Shown here in pieces: positions 22,071-28,553 of a stretch of DNA of 64,000 nucleotides; positions within the stretch are counted from its first letter, which is position 1; the number at the start of each line of letters is the position of its first letter. Under the pieces are notes generated by a model. It was given only the letters and a program-made list of their open reading frames with translations, was not told the origin of the DNA and searched no databases. Both the position numbers and the translations under genes were made by a program. Source of the DNA: Candidatus Promineofilum glycogenicum (GTDB lineage: Bacteria; Chloroflexota; Anaerolineae; Promineifilales; Promineifilaceae); assembly GCA_016707605.1 (NCBI GenBank), contig JADJHJ010000006.1:62001-126000 (forward strand), written 5' to 3'.

Positions 22071-22439
22071 TCACCCAGCGGCCACGGCCGCCAGCGCTTC
22101 GGCCTGCGAGTCGTAGAGGCCAATGGCCTCGTTCAGCCGCGTCAGGTCGAAGATCTGCCGGTAGTGCTCGCTCAGACCACAGGCCAGCAGCCGCTGGCTC
22201 TGGCGTTGAGCGCGGATCAGCAGCGTCACCAGCAAGCCGATGCCGGTGCTGTTCATGTACTCCAGGCCGGAGAAGTCGAGCAGGACGACCGGACAGGCCC
22301 CGTCGCTGGCCTCATTATAGGCGTTCATCAGCGCCTCTTCGGCGAAGCCGGTCATCTCGCCCTGGATGGCAATGACGCCGACGCCATCTTCCTGCCGCAC
22401 ATGCATCTGGATATTCGGTTGGCTTGCGCTCACGCTCAT
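22071..22439 (-). CDS. STAS-domain anti-sigma factor antagonist (RsbV-like) 1
   Basis: 122 residues forming one STAS domain: GVGVIAIQGEMTGFAEEALMNAYNEA, then CPVVLLDFSGLEYMNSTGIGLLVTLLIRAQ. The phosphorylatable serine is in MNSTGIG (about residue 67). Unphosphorylated antagonists of this type bind the anti-sigma kinase and free the sigma factor. It is the last gene of the SpoIIE-STAS-STAS cluster, 112 bp after its paralogue. Confidence 0.88.
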   Translation of the reverse strand: MSVSASQPNIQMHVRQEDGVGVIAIQGEMTGFAEEALMNAYNEASDGACPVVLLDFSGLEYMNSTGIGLLVTLLIRAQRQSQRLLACGLSEHYRQIFDLTRLNEAIGLYDSQAEALAAVAAG

Positions 22440-22513
22440 TCTCGTGCTTTCCTCCGCTCATCACCACGATCGGGAACCGATTGATGTAATAGATCGCCCA
22501 TGTTACTCTCTGG

Positions 22514-22548
22514 AAATCTGCCCAATCTGCCCAATCTGCGGATGGTTT
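22514..22548. repeat. CAGATT-family repeat monomer
   Basis: AAATCTGCCCAATCTGCCC followed by AATCTGCGGATGG, identical in type to the right arm at 3551-3580. It lies between the two STAS genes. Confidence 0.6.
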
Positions 22549-22551
22549 CTC

Positions 22552-22917
22552 TCAAGCCGCGGCGACGACTTCCCGTAGGGCGCTCTCCTCGTCGGCAAAG
22601 ACGGTCATGAAGTCGGAGAGGCGCGTAATGTTGAAGATCTCGCGGTAGTGCTCGCTCAGGCCGCACGTCACCAACCGCCGGTGGTTCTTGCGCGCGCGGG
22701 CCAACAGGCCGACGATGAGGGCGATGCCGGTCGAGTTGATGTAGCCGACGTTGGCGAAGTTGAGCATGATGGCCGGCGTGTCGTGGGTTTCCGCCTCGCT
22801 ATAGGCCGTGTCCAGCGCGGCGTCGGCAAAGCCGTCGATGTCGCCGAAGAGATCGAGCACGGACAGGCCGTCGCGGCGGCGCACGGCGACGCGAAAGGAG
22901 TTACTCTGTGGATCCAC
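22552..22917 (-). CDS. STAS-domain anti-sigma factor antagonist (RsbV-like) 2
   Basis: 121 residues, paralogous to the STAS protein at 22071-22439. It reads LSVLDLFGDIDGFADAALDTAYSEAETHDTPAIMLNFANVGYINSTGIALIVGLLARARKNHRRLVTCGLSEHYREIFNITRL. The target serine is in INSTGIA. The two share the distinctive CGLSEHYR(Q/E)IF(D/N)(L/I)TRL end. Its start overlaps the phosphatase/kinase gene by 17 bp, so it is the nearest partner of that protein. Two antagonists for one kinase suggest graded or multi-input control. Confidence 0.88.
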   Translation of the reverse strand: MDPQSNSFRVAVRRRDGLSVLDLFGDIDGFADAALDTAYSEAETHDTPAIMLNFANVGYINSTGIALIVGLLARARKNHRRLVTCGLSEHYREIFNITRLSDFMTVFADEESALREVVAAA

Positions 22918-24505
22918 GTTGCCCTCCGGCGATAAGATGAACGACCAGTTTCACGGTGTGGTGCACGTCGTCGGTGGTCACGTGCATCTCATCGACCATA
23001 TTCTGGATGAGGAACAGCCCCCAGCCGCGCGGCGACTGCTGCCCGGCCAGCTTGGCCGTCAGGTCGGGCGGCTCGGCTTCGGGGATGGGTTGCTTCAGGC
23101 CGCGGTCGGTGATGCTGACCGTCAGGTCATCGCCCTCGCGGGCCACCTCGATCAATACCGGAATGGCCTCGTCGTACTTGTTGCCGTGCTCCATGCCGTT
23201 CATGGTCGCCTCGGCCACGGCCGTCTTCAGCCGGTCGAGCTTGATCTGCGGCAGGCCCAGCGGCGCGACCACCTCGGCCACTTGCTCCATCGCCCGGCGT
23301 TCGTTGCCCGGCCGGCTGGGCAACTCGAAACGGGCCAGTACCTCGCGGCCGTCGCCGGGGCCGCCGTCGCCGTGCGCGCTCAGTAGCACCATGGTCACGT
23401 CGTCCTCCTGCTCCCAGGCCGGGCCGGTGAAGTCGCGCAACCGATCGAGCAGGAAGGGCACCAGGTTCCCGTCGGTCGGCTCGGCCATGAGCGCCTGTAG
23501 GCGCGGGAAGCCGAACATCTCGCGCGTCGGGCTGTGGGCTTCCACCAGGCCGTCGCTGTAGAGCAGCACACACTCGCCCGGCCGCAGCGTCGTCTCGTGC
23601 TGCTCATACTGCATCCCCGGCAGCAAGCCCAGCGGCATCCCCCGCGCCCGCAACTCGACCACACCCTCGGCCGTGCGGCGATAGGGCACGTCGTGGCCGG
23701 CGTTGGCGAAGGTCAGATGGCCGCTGGCTGGGTCAAGGAGGGCGTAGAGACAGGTGACGAACATCTTGGGCGGGATGTTCTCGACCAACAGGTTGTTCGT
23801 CCGCTCCAGCACCGCGCCGGGGGCGACGAGTTGCTCGGCCGTCGTCCGCAACAGGGTGCGCGTCGTGGCCATCACCAGCGCCGCGGGCACGCCCTTGTCG
23901 GTCACGTCGCCGATGACGAAGCCGATGCGGCCGTCGGGGAAGTGGATGAAGTCATAGAAGTCGCCGCCCACGGCCCGCGCCGGCTGATAGTAGGCCGCCA
24001 CCTCCCAGCCGGCCACGGCCGGCACTTCCTTGGGCAACAGGAACTGCTGGATGAGCCGGGCGACGCGCAACTCCTGCTCGATGCGCTGCCGCTCCAACGC
24101 CTCCAACTGCTGCTGGCGCACCAGTTGGGCCACGCGCACGGCCGGCGCGGCCTGCGTAGCCAGGTTGCCCAGCAGCCGCCGGTCGTCGGAGGAGTAGTCC
24201 TGCTCGCTCAGGCGCTGGCCGAGGTTGATCAGCCCGACCAGCTCCCCCTGGCTGACCAGCGGCAGCGCCAGCCGAACGCCCGCCGCGCGCAACGCGCGCA
24301 CGCCGGGCGAATCCAGGGCCAGGCGCTCAACGTCGATCACGCCGCTCTGGTTGGCCTGCAAGTGGGCCAGCAGCGGGTCGCCGGCTGGGATGTCGAGCGG
24401 CACGACCGGCGCGACCGGCGCGGGCGCGACCGGCGGCTTGACGGGCGGCGTGTCCGGCGTTTCTTGCGGTCGAGATCGATTTCGCCACAATGCTCGTGTC
24501 GTCAT
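22901..24505 (-). CDS. SpoIIE/RsbU-type phosphatase fused to RsbW-like ATPase
   Basis: 534 residues. After a Pro-rich start comes a GAF-like domain (about 45-150, LALDSPGVRALRAAGVRLALPLVSQGELVGLINLGQRLSEQDYSSDDRRLL) and a coiled linker. The PP2C-type SpoIIE domain spans about 165-370 (VGGDFYDFIHFPDGRIGFVIGDVTDKGVPAALVMA, TFANAGHDVPY, LLYSDGLVEAHS, QEDDVTMVLL). The C-terminal GHKL ATPase (about 385-525) has the N-box LKTAVAEATMNGMEHGN and G-box SPRGWGLFLIQNMVD. One protein thus carries both opposing activities of partner switching on the two STAS proteins encoded next. The sigma factor is not in the window. The promoter carries the shared SARP-like operator (site B). Confidence 0.92.
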   Translation of the reverse strand: MTTRALWRNRSRPQETPDTPPVKPPVAPAPVAPVVPLDIPAGDPLLAHLQANQSGVIDVERLALDSPGVRALRAAGVRLALPLVSQGELVGLINLGQRLSEQDYSSDDRRLLGNLATQAAPAVRVAQLVRQQQLEALERQRIEQELRVARLIQQFLLPKEVPAVAGWEVAAYYQPARAVGGDFYDFIHFPDGRIGFVIGDVTDKGVPAALVMATTRTLLRTTAEQLVAPGAVLERTNNLLVENIPPKMFVTCLYALLDPASGHLTFANAGHDVPYRRTAEGVVELRARGMPLGLLPGMQYEQHETTLRPGECVLLYSDGLVEAHSPTREMFGFPRLQALMAEPTDGNLVPFLLDRLRDFTGPAWEQEDDVTMVLLSAHGDGGPGDGREVLARFELPSRPGNERRAMEQVAEVVAPLGLPQIKLDRLKTAVAEATMNGMEHGNKYDEAIPVLIEVAREGDDLTVSITDRGLKQPIPEAEPPDLTAKLAGQQSPRGWGLFLIQNMVDEMHVTTDDVHHTVKLVVHLIAGGQRGSTE

Positions 24506-24514
24506 AGTGCCCCT

Positions 24515-24549
24515 ATCGTAGCCGATGATCGTCTCCTGATCGTTACGAA
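24515..24549 (-). promoter_or_regulatory. SARP-like operator plus -10 box, site B
   Basis: Read on the minus strand: TTCGTAACGATCAGGAGACG, then ATC, N6, TACGAT, nine bases and the ATG at 24505. The heptamers AACGATC and GACGATC are 11 bp apart. A lone upstream TTCGTAACG lies at 24594-24602, over the stop codon of the next gene. Confidence 0.7.
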
Positions 24550-24595
24550 CCCGCGCTCAGACAGGCCAATAGCGCCAGAAAGTAGCCAACAAACG

Positions 24596-26101
24596 TTACG
24601 AACCGTCCGTCCGGGTGTCAATCGGCGTGGCCGCGGCCGTCGTCGGGTCGCGCCGCTCCCATTCAGCGGCGTAGTGCGGCCCCATCTCGCGGAACTCCGG
24701 AGCCAGCTTCATCAGCCCCAGGTAGTGGACGGCGCGACGGGCGGCCAGACCGACGATGGCTACGTAGGTGGGATAGGACAGCTCCAGGGCGGCCAGGGCC
24801 TCGACCGACATCTCGCCGGCCATGACCGCGCTGATGAGCTGCACGATCTCGACTGCCTGCTCGCCGACGACGTGGCCGCCCAGAATCAGGTGCGACTGGC
24901 GGTCAACGATGAGCTTGCAGAACCCCTCGGTGCGGTCGTCAATGACCGCGCGATCCATGTTGATGTAGGATGCCAGAGCGACAACCACGTCATGCCCCTT
25001 CTCGCGCGCCGCCTTCTCCGTTAGTCCGACGCTGCCGTACTCCGGGTCGGTGAAGCCGCCGTGGGGGACGATCTGGGAGCAGTACTCGCTCGGCTCGCCG
25101 TCGCGGCCGTGGGCCACGGCGTTCTCGGCGGCGATGCGGGCCTCGTAGCCGGCGCTCTGCACCAGCATCATGCGCCCGTTGATGTCGCCGGCGGCGAAGA
25201 TGTGGCCGGCGCTGGTGCGCAGCGTATCGTCGACGGCGATATAGTTGCGCTCGACGCGCACGCCGGCCGCCTCCAGGTTTAGATCGTCGACGTTGCCCGG
25301 CCAGCCGACGGCCACGATGACGGCATCGACCTCGATCACGTGCACTTCGTCGTCGCGCTTGTAGCTGAGCTTCAGGCCATCGCCCGTCTTCTCCACGCGC
25401 TCGACGCCACTCATGCCGCTGACAATGGTGATACCCCGGTCGGTGAAGGCTTTGGTCAGCGCCTCGGTCACGGCGGCGTCCTCGATGGGCAGGATGTGGG
25501 GAGCTACGTCGAGCAGCGTCACCTGCGACCCGAAGGTGTTCATGATCGCCGCCAGTTGGCAGCCGGTGGCCGCCCCGCCGACAACAGCCAGCCGCTGCGG
25601 CAGTTGGCGCAGGTTCCACAAGTCGCCGTGGGTCAGCGCGTGCTCCGCGCCGGGGAAGGGCAGCCGTCGGGCGTGGCCGCCGACGCACAGGATGAACCGC
25701 TCGGCGCTCAACTGCCGGCCATCGCCCAGCGCGACGGTGTGGGAATCGACGAAGCGCGCCGTGCCCACGCCGACGTAGACCTCCACGCCGGAGCTTTCCA
25801 GATGCTTGAGCATCTGCTTCTTGGTGTGGATGCCCTCGACGACTTGCAGCGTGTGACCCATGAGACGGGCGAAGTCGACTTCGGGGCGGGGGCCGATGAG
25901 GCCATAAGCCTCGTGCTGGGCCGTTTCGCGCATCAGCCGCGCGGCGTGGGCCAGGACGCGCGTCGGCACACAGCCGTCGTTGGTGCACGTGCCGCCCAGC
26001 CGGTGACGCTCGACCAGGGCCACACTGGCCCCCAGTTCACGGGCGCGCAGAGCGGCGGTGACACCGGCCGGCCCGCCGCCGATTACCAGGACATCGTACA
26101 T
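24596..26101 (-). CDS. pyridine nucleotide-disulfide oxidoreductase (class I flavoprotein)
   Basis: 501 residues, closest in layout to mercuric reductase, SthA and dihydrolipoamide dehydrogenase. It has FAD motif YDVLVIGGGPAGVTAALRARELGA and redox disulfide GGTCTNDGCVPTRVL (about residues 41-46, CTNDGC). The NAD(P) motif is LAVVGGAATGCQLAAI, followed by HIFAAGDINGRMMLVQ and the dimer domain GGFTDPEYGSVGLTEKAA. The C-terminal catalytic His-Glu pair of lipoamide dehydrogenase is replaced by ELSYPTYVAIVGLAAR, so lipoamide is not the likely substrate; the YPT form recalls SthA-type enzymes. Start ATG at 26101. There is no operon partner: the next gene upstream is a GxxExxY pseudogene. Confidence 0.88.
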   Translation of the reverse strand: MYDVLVIGGGPAGVTAALRARELGASVALVERHRLGGTCTNDGCVPTRVLAHAARLMRETAQHEAYGLIGPRPEVDFARLMGHTLQVVEGIHTKKQMLKHLESSGVEVYVGVGTARFVDSHTVALGDGRQLSAERFILCVGGHARRLPFPGAEHALTHGDLWNLRQLPQRLAVVGGAATGCQLAAIMNTFGSQVTLLDVAPHILPIEDAAVTEALTKAFTDRGITIVSGMSGVERVEKTGDGLKLSYKRDDEVHVIEVDAVIVAVGWPGNVDDLNLEAAGVRVERNYIAVDDTLRTSAGHIFAAGDINGRMMLVQSAGYEARIAAENAVAHGRDGEPSEYCSQIVPHGGFTDPEYGSVGLTEKAAREKGHDVVVALASYINMDRAVIDDRTEGFCKLIVDRQSHLILGGHVVGEQAVEIVQLISAVMAGEMSVEALAALELSYPTYVAIVGLAARRAVHYLGLMKLAPEFREMGPHYAAEWERRDPTTAAATPIDTRTDGS

Positions 26102-26123
26102 GGTACTCCTCAATTCAATGGAA

Positions 26124-26160
26124 TTTAACGCCAAGACGCAAGGACGCTAAGACGCCAGGA
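26124..26160. repeat. CGCAAGACGC-family repeat, left of the GxxExxY pseudogene
   Basis: AACGCCAAGACGCAAGGACG followed by CTAAGACGCCAGG, related to 4821-4903 and to 26599-26700 on the other side of the pseudogene. Confidence 0.6.
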
Positions 26161-26587
26161 TATGAGTTCGTGTGAAGAGTCGGGCCGTGAACACGATGTT
26201 CCCGTACAAACCGTTGACAACGCGGTGAGATTCCGTCTTTGACAACGCGCTGCCCAAAGTTGATAACTAGAGCGGAGCTTATCACCGGTCAGTCGCAAGC
26301 GGGTAAGCGCCTGGCTTTCAAAAGACCAGATTGTGTTCAACCGTCGCTTTGACCTCAACAATAACCTTATCTGCGACAAGCATATCCAGTCGAAGAGGTG
26401 CTGCCAGTATGCGACCCTTGTAAAAAACGGGCACCGAAAGCTGTCGCTCCACATGCAATCCCCTGGACGTTAACTCCCAACAAAGCGCCTCTTCATATAC
26501 GCTCTCCAGAAGCCCGGGGCCGCCCAGAGTACGGTGAACCTCTATGGCTGCGGCAACGATACAGCGGCTAATCTCATTTTCGTCCAT
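26147..26587 (-). pseudogene. GxxExxY family protein, multiply frameshifted
   Basis: The intact start is MDENEISRCIVAAAIEVHRTLGGPGLLESVYEEALCWELTSRGLHVERQLSVPVFYKGRILAAPLRLDMLVADKVIVEVKA, which contains the family-naming GLLESVYEEAL. The frame is then lost. Family-like pieces continue in other frames: SQALTRLRLTGDKL, then VINFGQRVVKDGI, then HRVVNGLYGNIVFTARLF, to a stop at 26147. Three or so indels within 150 bp are more than expected from random assembly error, so true decay is likely. Both ends are flanked by CGCAAGACGC-family repeats. The function of the family is unknown (nuclease-like or toxin-associated suggestions exist). Confidence 0.8.
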
Positions 26588-26598
26588 TAGAGCCAAAG

Positions 26599-26700
26599 CG
26601 GCCATTACCGCCAAGACGCCAGCTCCGACGCGCAAAGGCACAGAAGAAACCTTCTCGGCGTAGAAATCGTCTCTGGGTCCTGGCGCGCCTTGCGTTGAAC
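26599..26700. repeat. CGCAAGACGC-family repeat, right of the GxxExxY pseudogene
   Basis: ACCGCCAAGACGCCAG...GACGCGCAAAGGCACAG and, inverted, CTGGCGCGCCTTGCG. With 26124-26160 it brackets the pseudogene. Confidence 0.55.
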
Positions 26701-26726
26701 TCTACGCCAATCGCAGCCCTGGATGC

Positions 26727-27569
26727 TTACTCCGTCACCATCAACGTCGCCACCATGCCGTGCGCCGCGTGGGCGCTGAAGTCGCCGGCCAGGTCGGGCA
26801 GGAAGCAGATAACCGTGTACTCGCCCGCCGGCAGGTCCCAGGTCACGTAGCCCGTCTCGCCGGGGCTGTTGGGCGCCCAGAAGGCGATGTCCTCGAAGGG
26901 CGGCGGGCCTTCCGTCTCCTCTTCCGACTGCAACATCGCCAGCACGTCATCGACCGTCGCCCCCTCGCTCAGCTTGACGATGGCCATCTCGTGCCACTGC
27001 TCGCCCTTGTTGCTAATCTGCCACACCTTCGGCCCGGCCTCGATCTCGGCCGGGATGGCGAAGTTGAAGTCAACCAGGTCAACCACCACGTCGGCCGTGG
27101 GGGCGGTCGCGCCGCTCGGCTCGCCGGCGGTGAAGGGGGCCACGGTGGGCGGCCCGTCCTCCGGGAAGTTTATCAGGACGTGCCGGCCAGGCTTCAGGTC
27201 AACGATGACCTTGCCATCGGCCGTATTGCTGGCTCCGCCCAAGAGCGAGACCAGGGCCAGGGCGGCCGTCGGGTCCGGCTGGCCCAGCGCCTCGTTCAAT
27301 TGCTCCAGGGTCGCACCCTCATTGAGCCGCGCCAGGCCCGCATCCGGCGCCACCGCGGTGTTGAAAGCCACCACACCGGACGGCACTTCCGCGGCGATAG
27401 TGGGGCCGGCATCGCCCATTTCGATCATCACTTCAGGAATGTCGCCGGCCGCTTCTTCGACCGCCGCTTCCCCGCCGCCCATCATCGTGCACGCGCCCAG
27501 CACCAGCACCACGAGCATTAACACACTCGCCACCGACCCTATGCGCCGCAACTTACGATTCCACATCAT
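26727..27569 (-). CDS. lipoprotein with C-terminal cupredoxin-like domain
   Basis: 280 residues. The lipoprotein signal peptide has lipobox VLVLGACTM, with the lipidated Cys at about 27. A low-complexity acidic linker is followed by an Ala/Leu-rich region (about 85-120). A beta-sandwich with cupredoxin features follows: EIEAGPKVWQISNKGEQWHEMAIVKL (His ligand), then GEYTVICFLPDLAGDFSAHAAHGMVATLMV, giving Cys, His and Met of a type-1 copper site. Electron transfer or copper handling on the outer face of the membrane is plausible. AAGGAG precedes the ATG. The promoter carries the shared operator (site C) about 75 bp upstream. Confidence 0.78.
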   Translation of the reverse strand: MMWNRKLRRIGSVASVLMLVVLVLGACTMMGGGEAAVEEAAGDIPEVMIEMGDAGPTIAAEVPSGVVAFNTAVAPDAGLARLNEGATLEQLNEALGQPDPTAALALVSLLGGASNTADGKVIVDLKPGRHVLINFPEDGPPTVAPFTAGEPSGATAPTADVVVDLVDFNFAIPAEIEAGPKVWQISNKGEQWHEMAIVKLSEGATVDDVLAMLQSEEETEGPPPFEDIAFWAPNSPGETGYVTWDLPAGEYTVICFLPDLAGDFSAHAAHGMVATLMVTE

Positions 27570-27636
27570 CTTTCAACGCTCCTTTCAAATGGGTCTCCAG
27601 GATTTATGATGGCAACCCTGTGTCATCACTGAAGGC

Positions 27637-27671
27637 AGCATAGCCGGGGATCGTCTGCTAGGCGTTACGAA
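27637..27671 (-). promoter_or_regulatory. SARP-like operator plus -10 box, site C
   Basis: On the minus strand TTCGTAACGCCTAGCAGACG, then ATC, N6 and TATGCT (27642-27637). The heptamers ACGCCTA-like and GACGATC have the 11-bp period. A degenerate second copy with the same GTAACG-N6-AGACG spacing lies upstream at 27717-27733. The leader to the ATG at 27569 is about 60 nt. Confidence 0.68.
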
Positions 27672-27716
27672 GCAAGCGCACAAGCAAGGCTATTTCTGTA
27701 AAACGGTCTACAGTGG

Positions 27717-27733
27717 CGTCTGATAAACGTTAC
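27717..27733 (-). promoter_or_regulatory. second, degenerate copy of the operator upstream of site C
   Basis: On the minus strand GTAACG, TTTATC, AGACG keeps the exact core spacing of the operator but lacks the GATC end and a following -10 box. It could be an additional binding site for the same regulator. Confidence 0.4.
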
Positions 27734-27765
27734 AGGTCGTAGAATTGCATGTCACTTCCGAACGA

Positions 27766-27794
27766 TTGTTCCAACTGCGCCTCTACGGTATAAT
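27766..27794 (+). promoter_or_regulatory. promoter of the Phd/VapC pair
   Basis: TTGTTC (27766-27771), 17 bp, TATAAT (27789-27794). The antitoxin ATG at 27830 lies 36 bp downstream, with GAGGCG as ribosome-binding sequence. Confidence 0.6.
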
Positions 27795-27829
27795 TAGGTC
27801 ATACAGTACATTATGAGCTGAGGCGATCT

Positions 27830-28150
27830 ATGAGTGATGTTATTAACGTTGTTGAGGCCAAGACCCACTTTGCCGAGTGGATGAATCGCGTGGCATACCA
27901 AGGCCAAAGAGTGGTTGTTGAGCGACATGGGAAACCGGTCATGGCCTGGGTAGGCATGGATGATCTGGCGCGACTGGAGGCGATGAGCGTACCACACAAC
28001 GTCCAGCAGCAGCGCCTGGCGGCGCTGGCCCTGGCTGATGAGGCACGCGCTCAAATTCGAGCGGAACGTCACGGTCAGCCCATGCCTGACTCGACCGAAA
28101 CGCTGCATGAACTGCGAGAGGGACGCACGCATGAAGCAGATCTGCGTTGA
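27830..28150 (+). CDS. Phd/YefM-type antitoxin
   Basis: 106 residues. The start VINVVEAKTHFAEWMNRVAYQGQRVVVERHGKPVMAWVGMDDLARLEAM is the classic Phd/YefM fold that binds the operator as a dimer. A longer than usual helical tail (QQQRLAALALADEARAQIRAERHG...LHELREGRTHEADLR) would wrap the toxin. It overlaps the downstream PIN gene by 20 bp. Confidence 0.88.
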   Translation: MSDVINVVEAKTHFAEWMNRVAYQGQRVVVERHGKPVMAWVGMDDLARLEAMSVPHNVQQQRLAALALADEARAQIRAERHGQPMPDSTETLHELREGRTHEADLR

Positions 28151-28553
28151 TGCCAGCTTTGTGCTAAAGCTCCTGCTCGATGAGCCAGACAGTCCCCAGG
28201 CCGTGGCGCACTGGTCAGAGTGGATCGCCAATGACTACGAGATAGTCGCCCCTTTTCACCTGGTGTTTGAGGTTGTATCCGTCTTGCGAAACAACATCTA
28301 CCGCAAGACTATTAGCTCCCAGGCGGGTGAAAAAGCCTTGGCCGCTTTTCTGGCGCAGGACATCACCCTGCTCCATCCGCCAAGCCTGATCGAACAAGGC
28401 TGGCTGGTTGCTACGCGATTGAACCGCCCCACTGTCTATGACGCCATTTATCTGGCCCTGGGTGAATTGATGGAGTGCGAAGTGTGGACGGCCGATCGTC
28501 GGCTCTACAATGCGGCTGAGGCAACGCTCCCACAGCTTCGATTGCTAAACTGA
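28131..28553 (+). CDS. PIN-domain toxin (VapC-like) of the Phd pair
   Basis: 140 residues. PIN motifs are CVDASFVLKLLLDEPDS (Asp7), APFHLVFEVVSVLRNNIY (Glu), NRPTVYDAIYLALGELMECEVWTADRRLYNA (Asp, then Asp of TADRRL). The full acidic set makes it a likely active ribonuclease. The ATG at 28131 is chosen because the first strand begins immediately after it; the longer start at 28038 reads out of frame through the antitoxin. It ends 9 bp inside the convergent gene at 28545. Confidence 0.88.
   Translation: MKQICVDASFVLKLLLDEPDSPQAVAHWSEWIANDYEIVAPFHLVFEVVSVLRNNIYRKTISSQAGEKALAAFLAQDITLLHPPSLIEQGWLVATRLNRPTVYDAIYLALGELMECEVWTADRRLYNAAEATLPQLRLLN

Noticed and set aside
24586..24602. Fifth copy of the SARP-like operator
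   Set aside because: TTCGTAACG is present, but the second heptamer AGACGATC and a correctly spaced -10 box are missing. The TAA within it is the stop codon of the flavoprotein gene.
24596..26101. Dihydrolipoamide dehydrogenase of a 2-oxoacid complex
   Set aside because: The C-terminal catalytic His is replaced (SYPTYVAIVG), and no E1/E2 genes are nearby, so only the general flavoprotein family is called.
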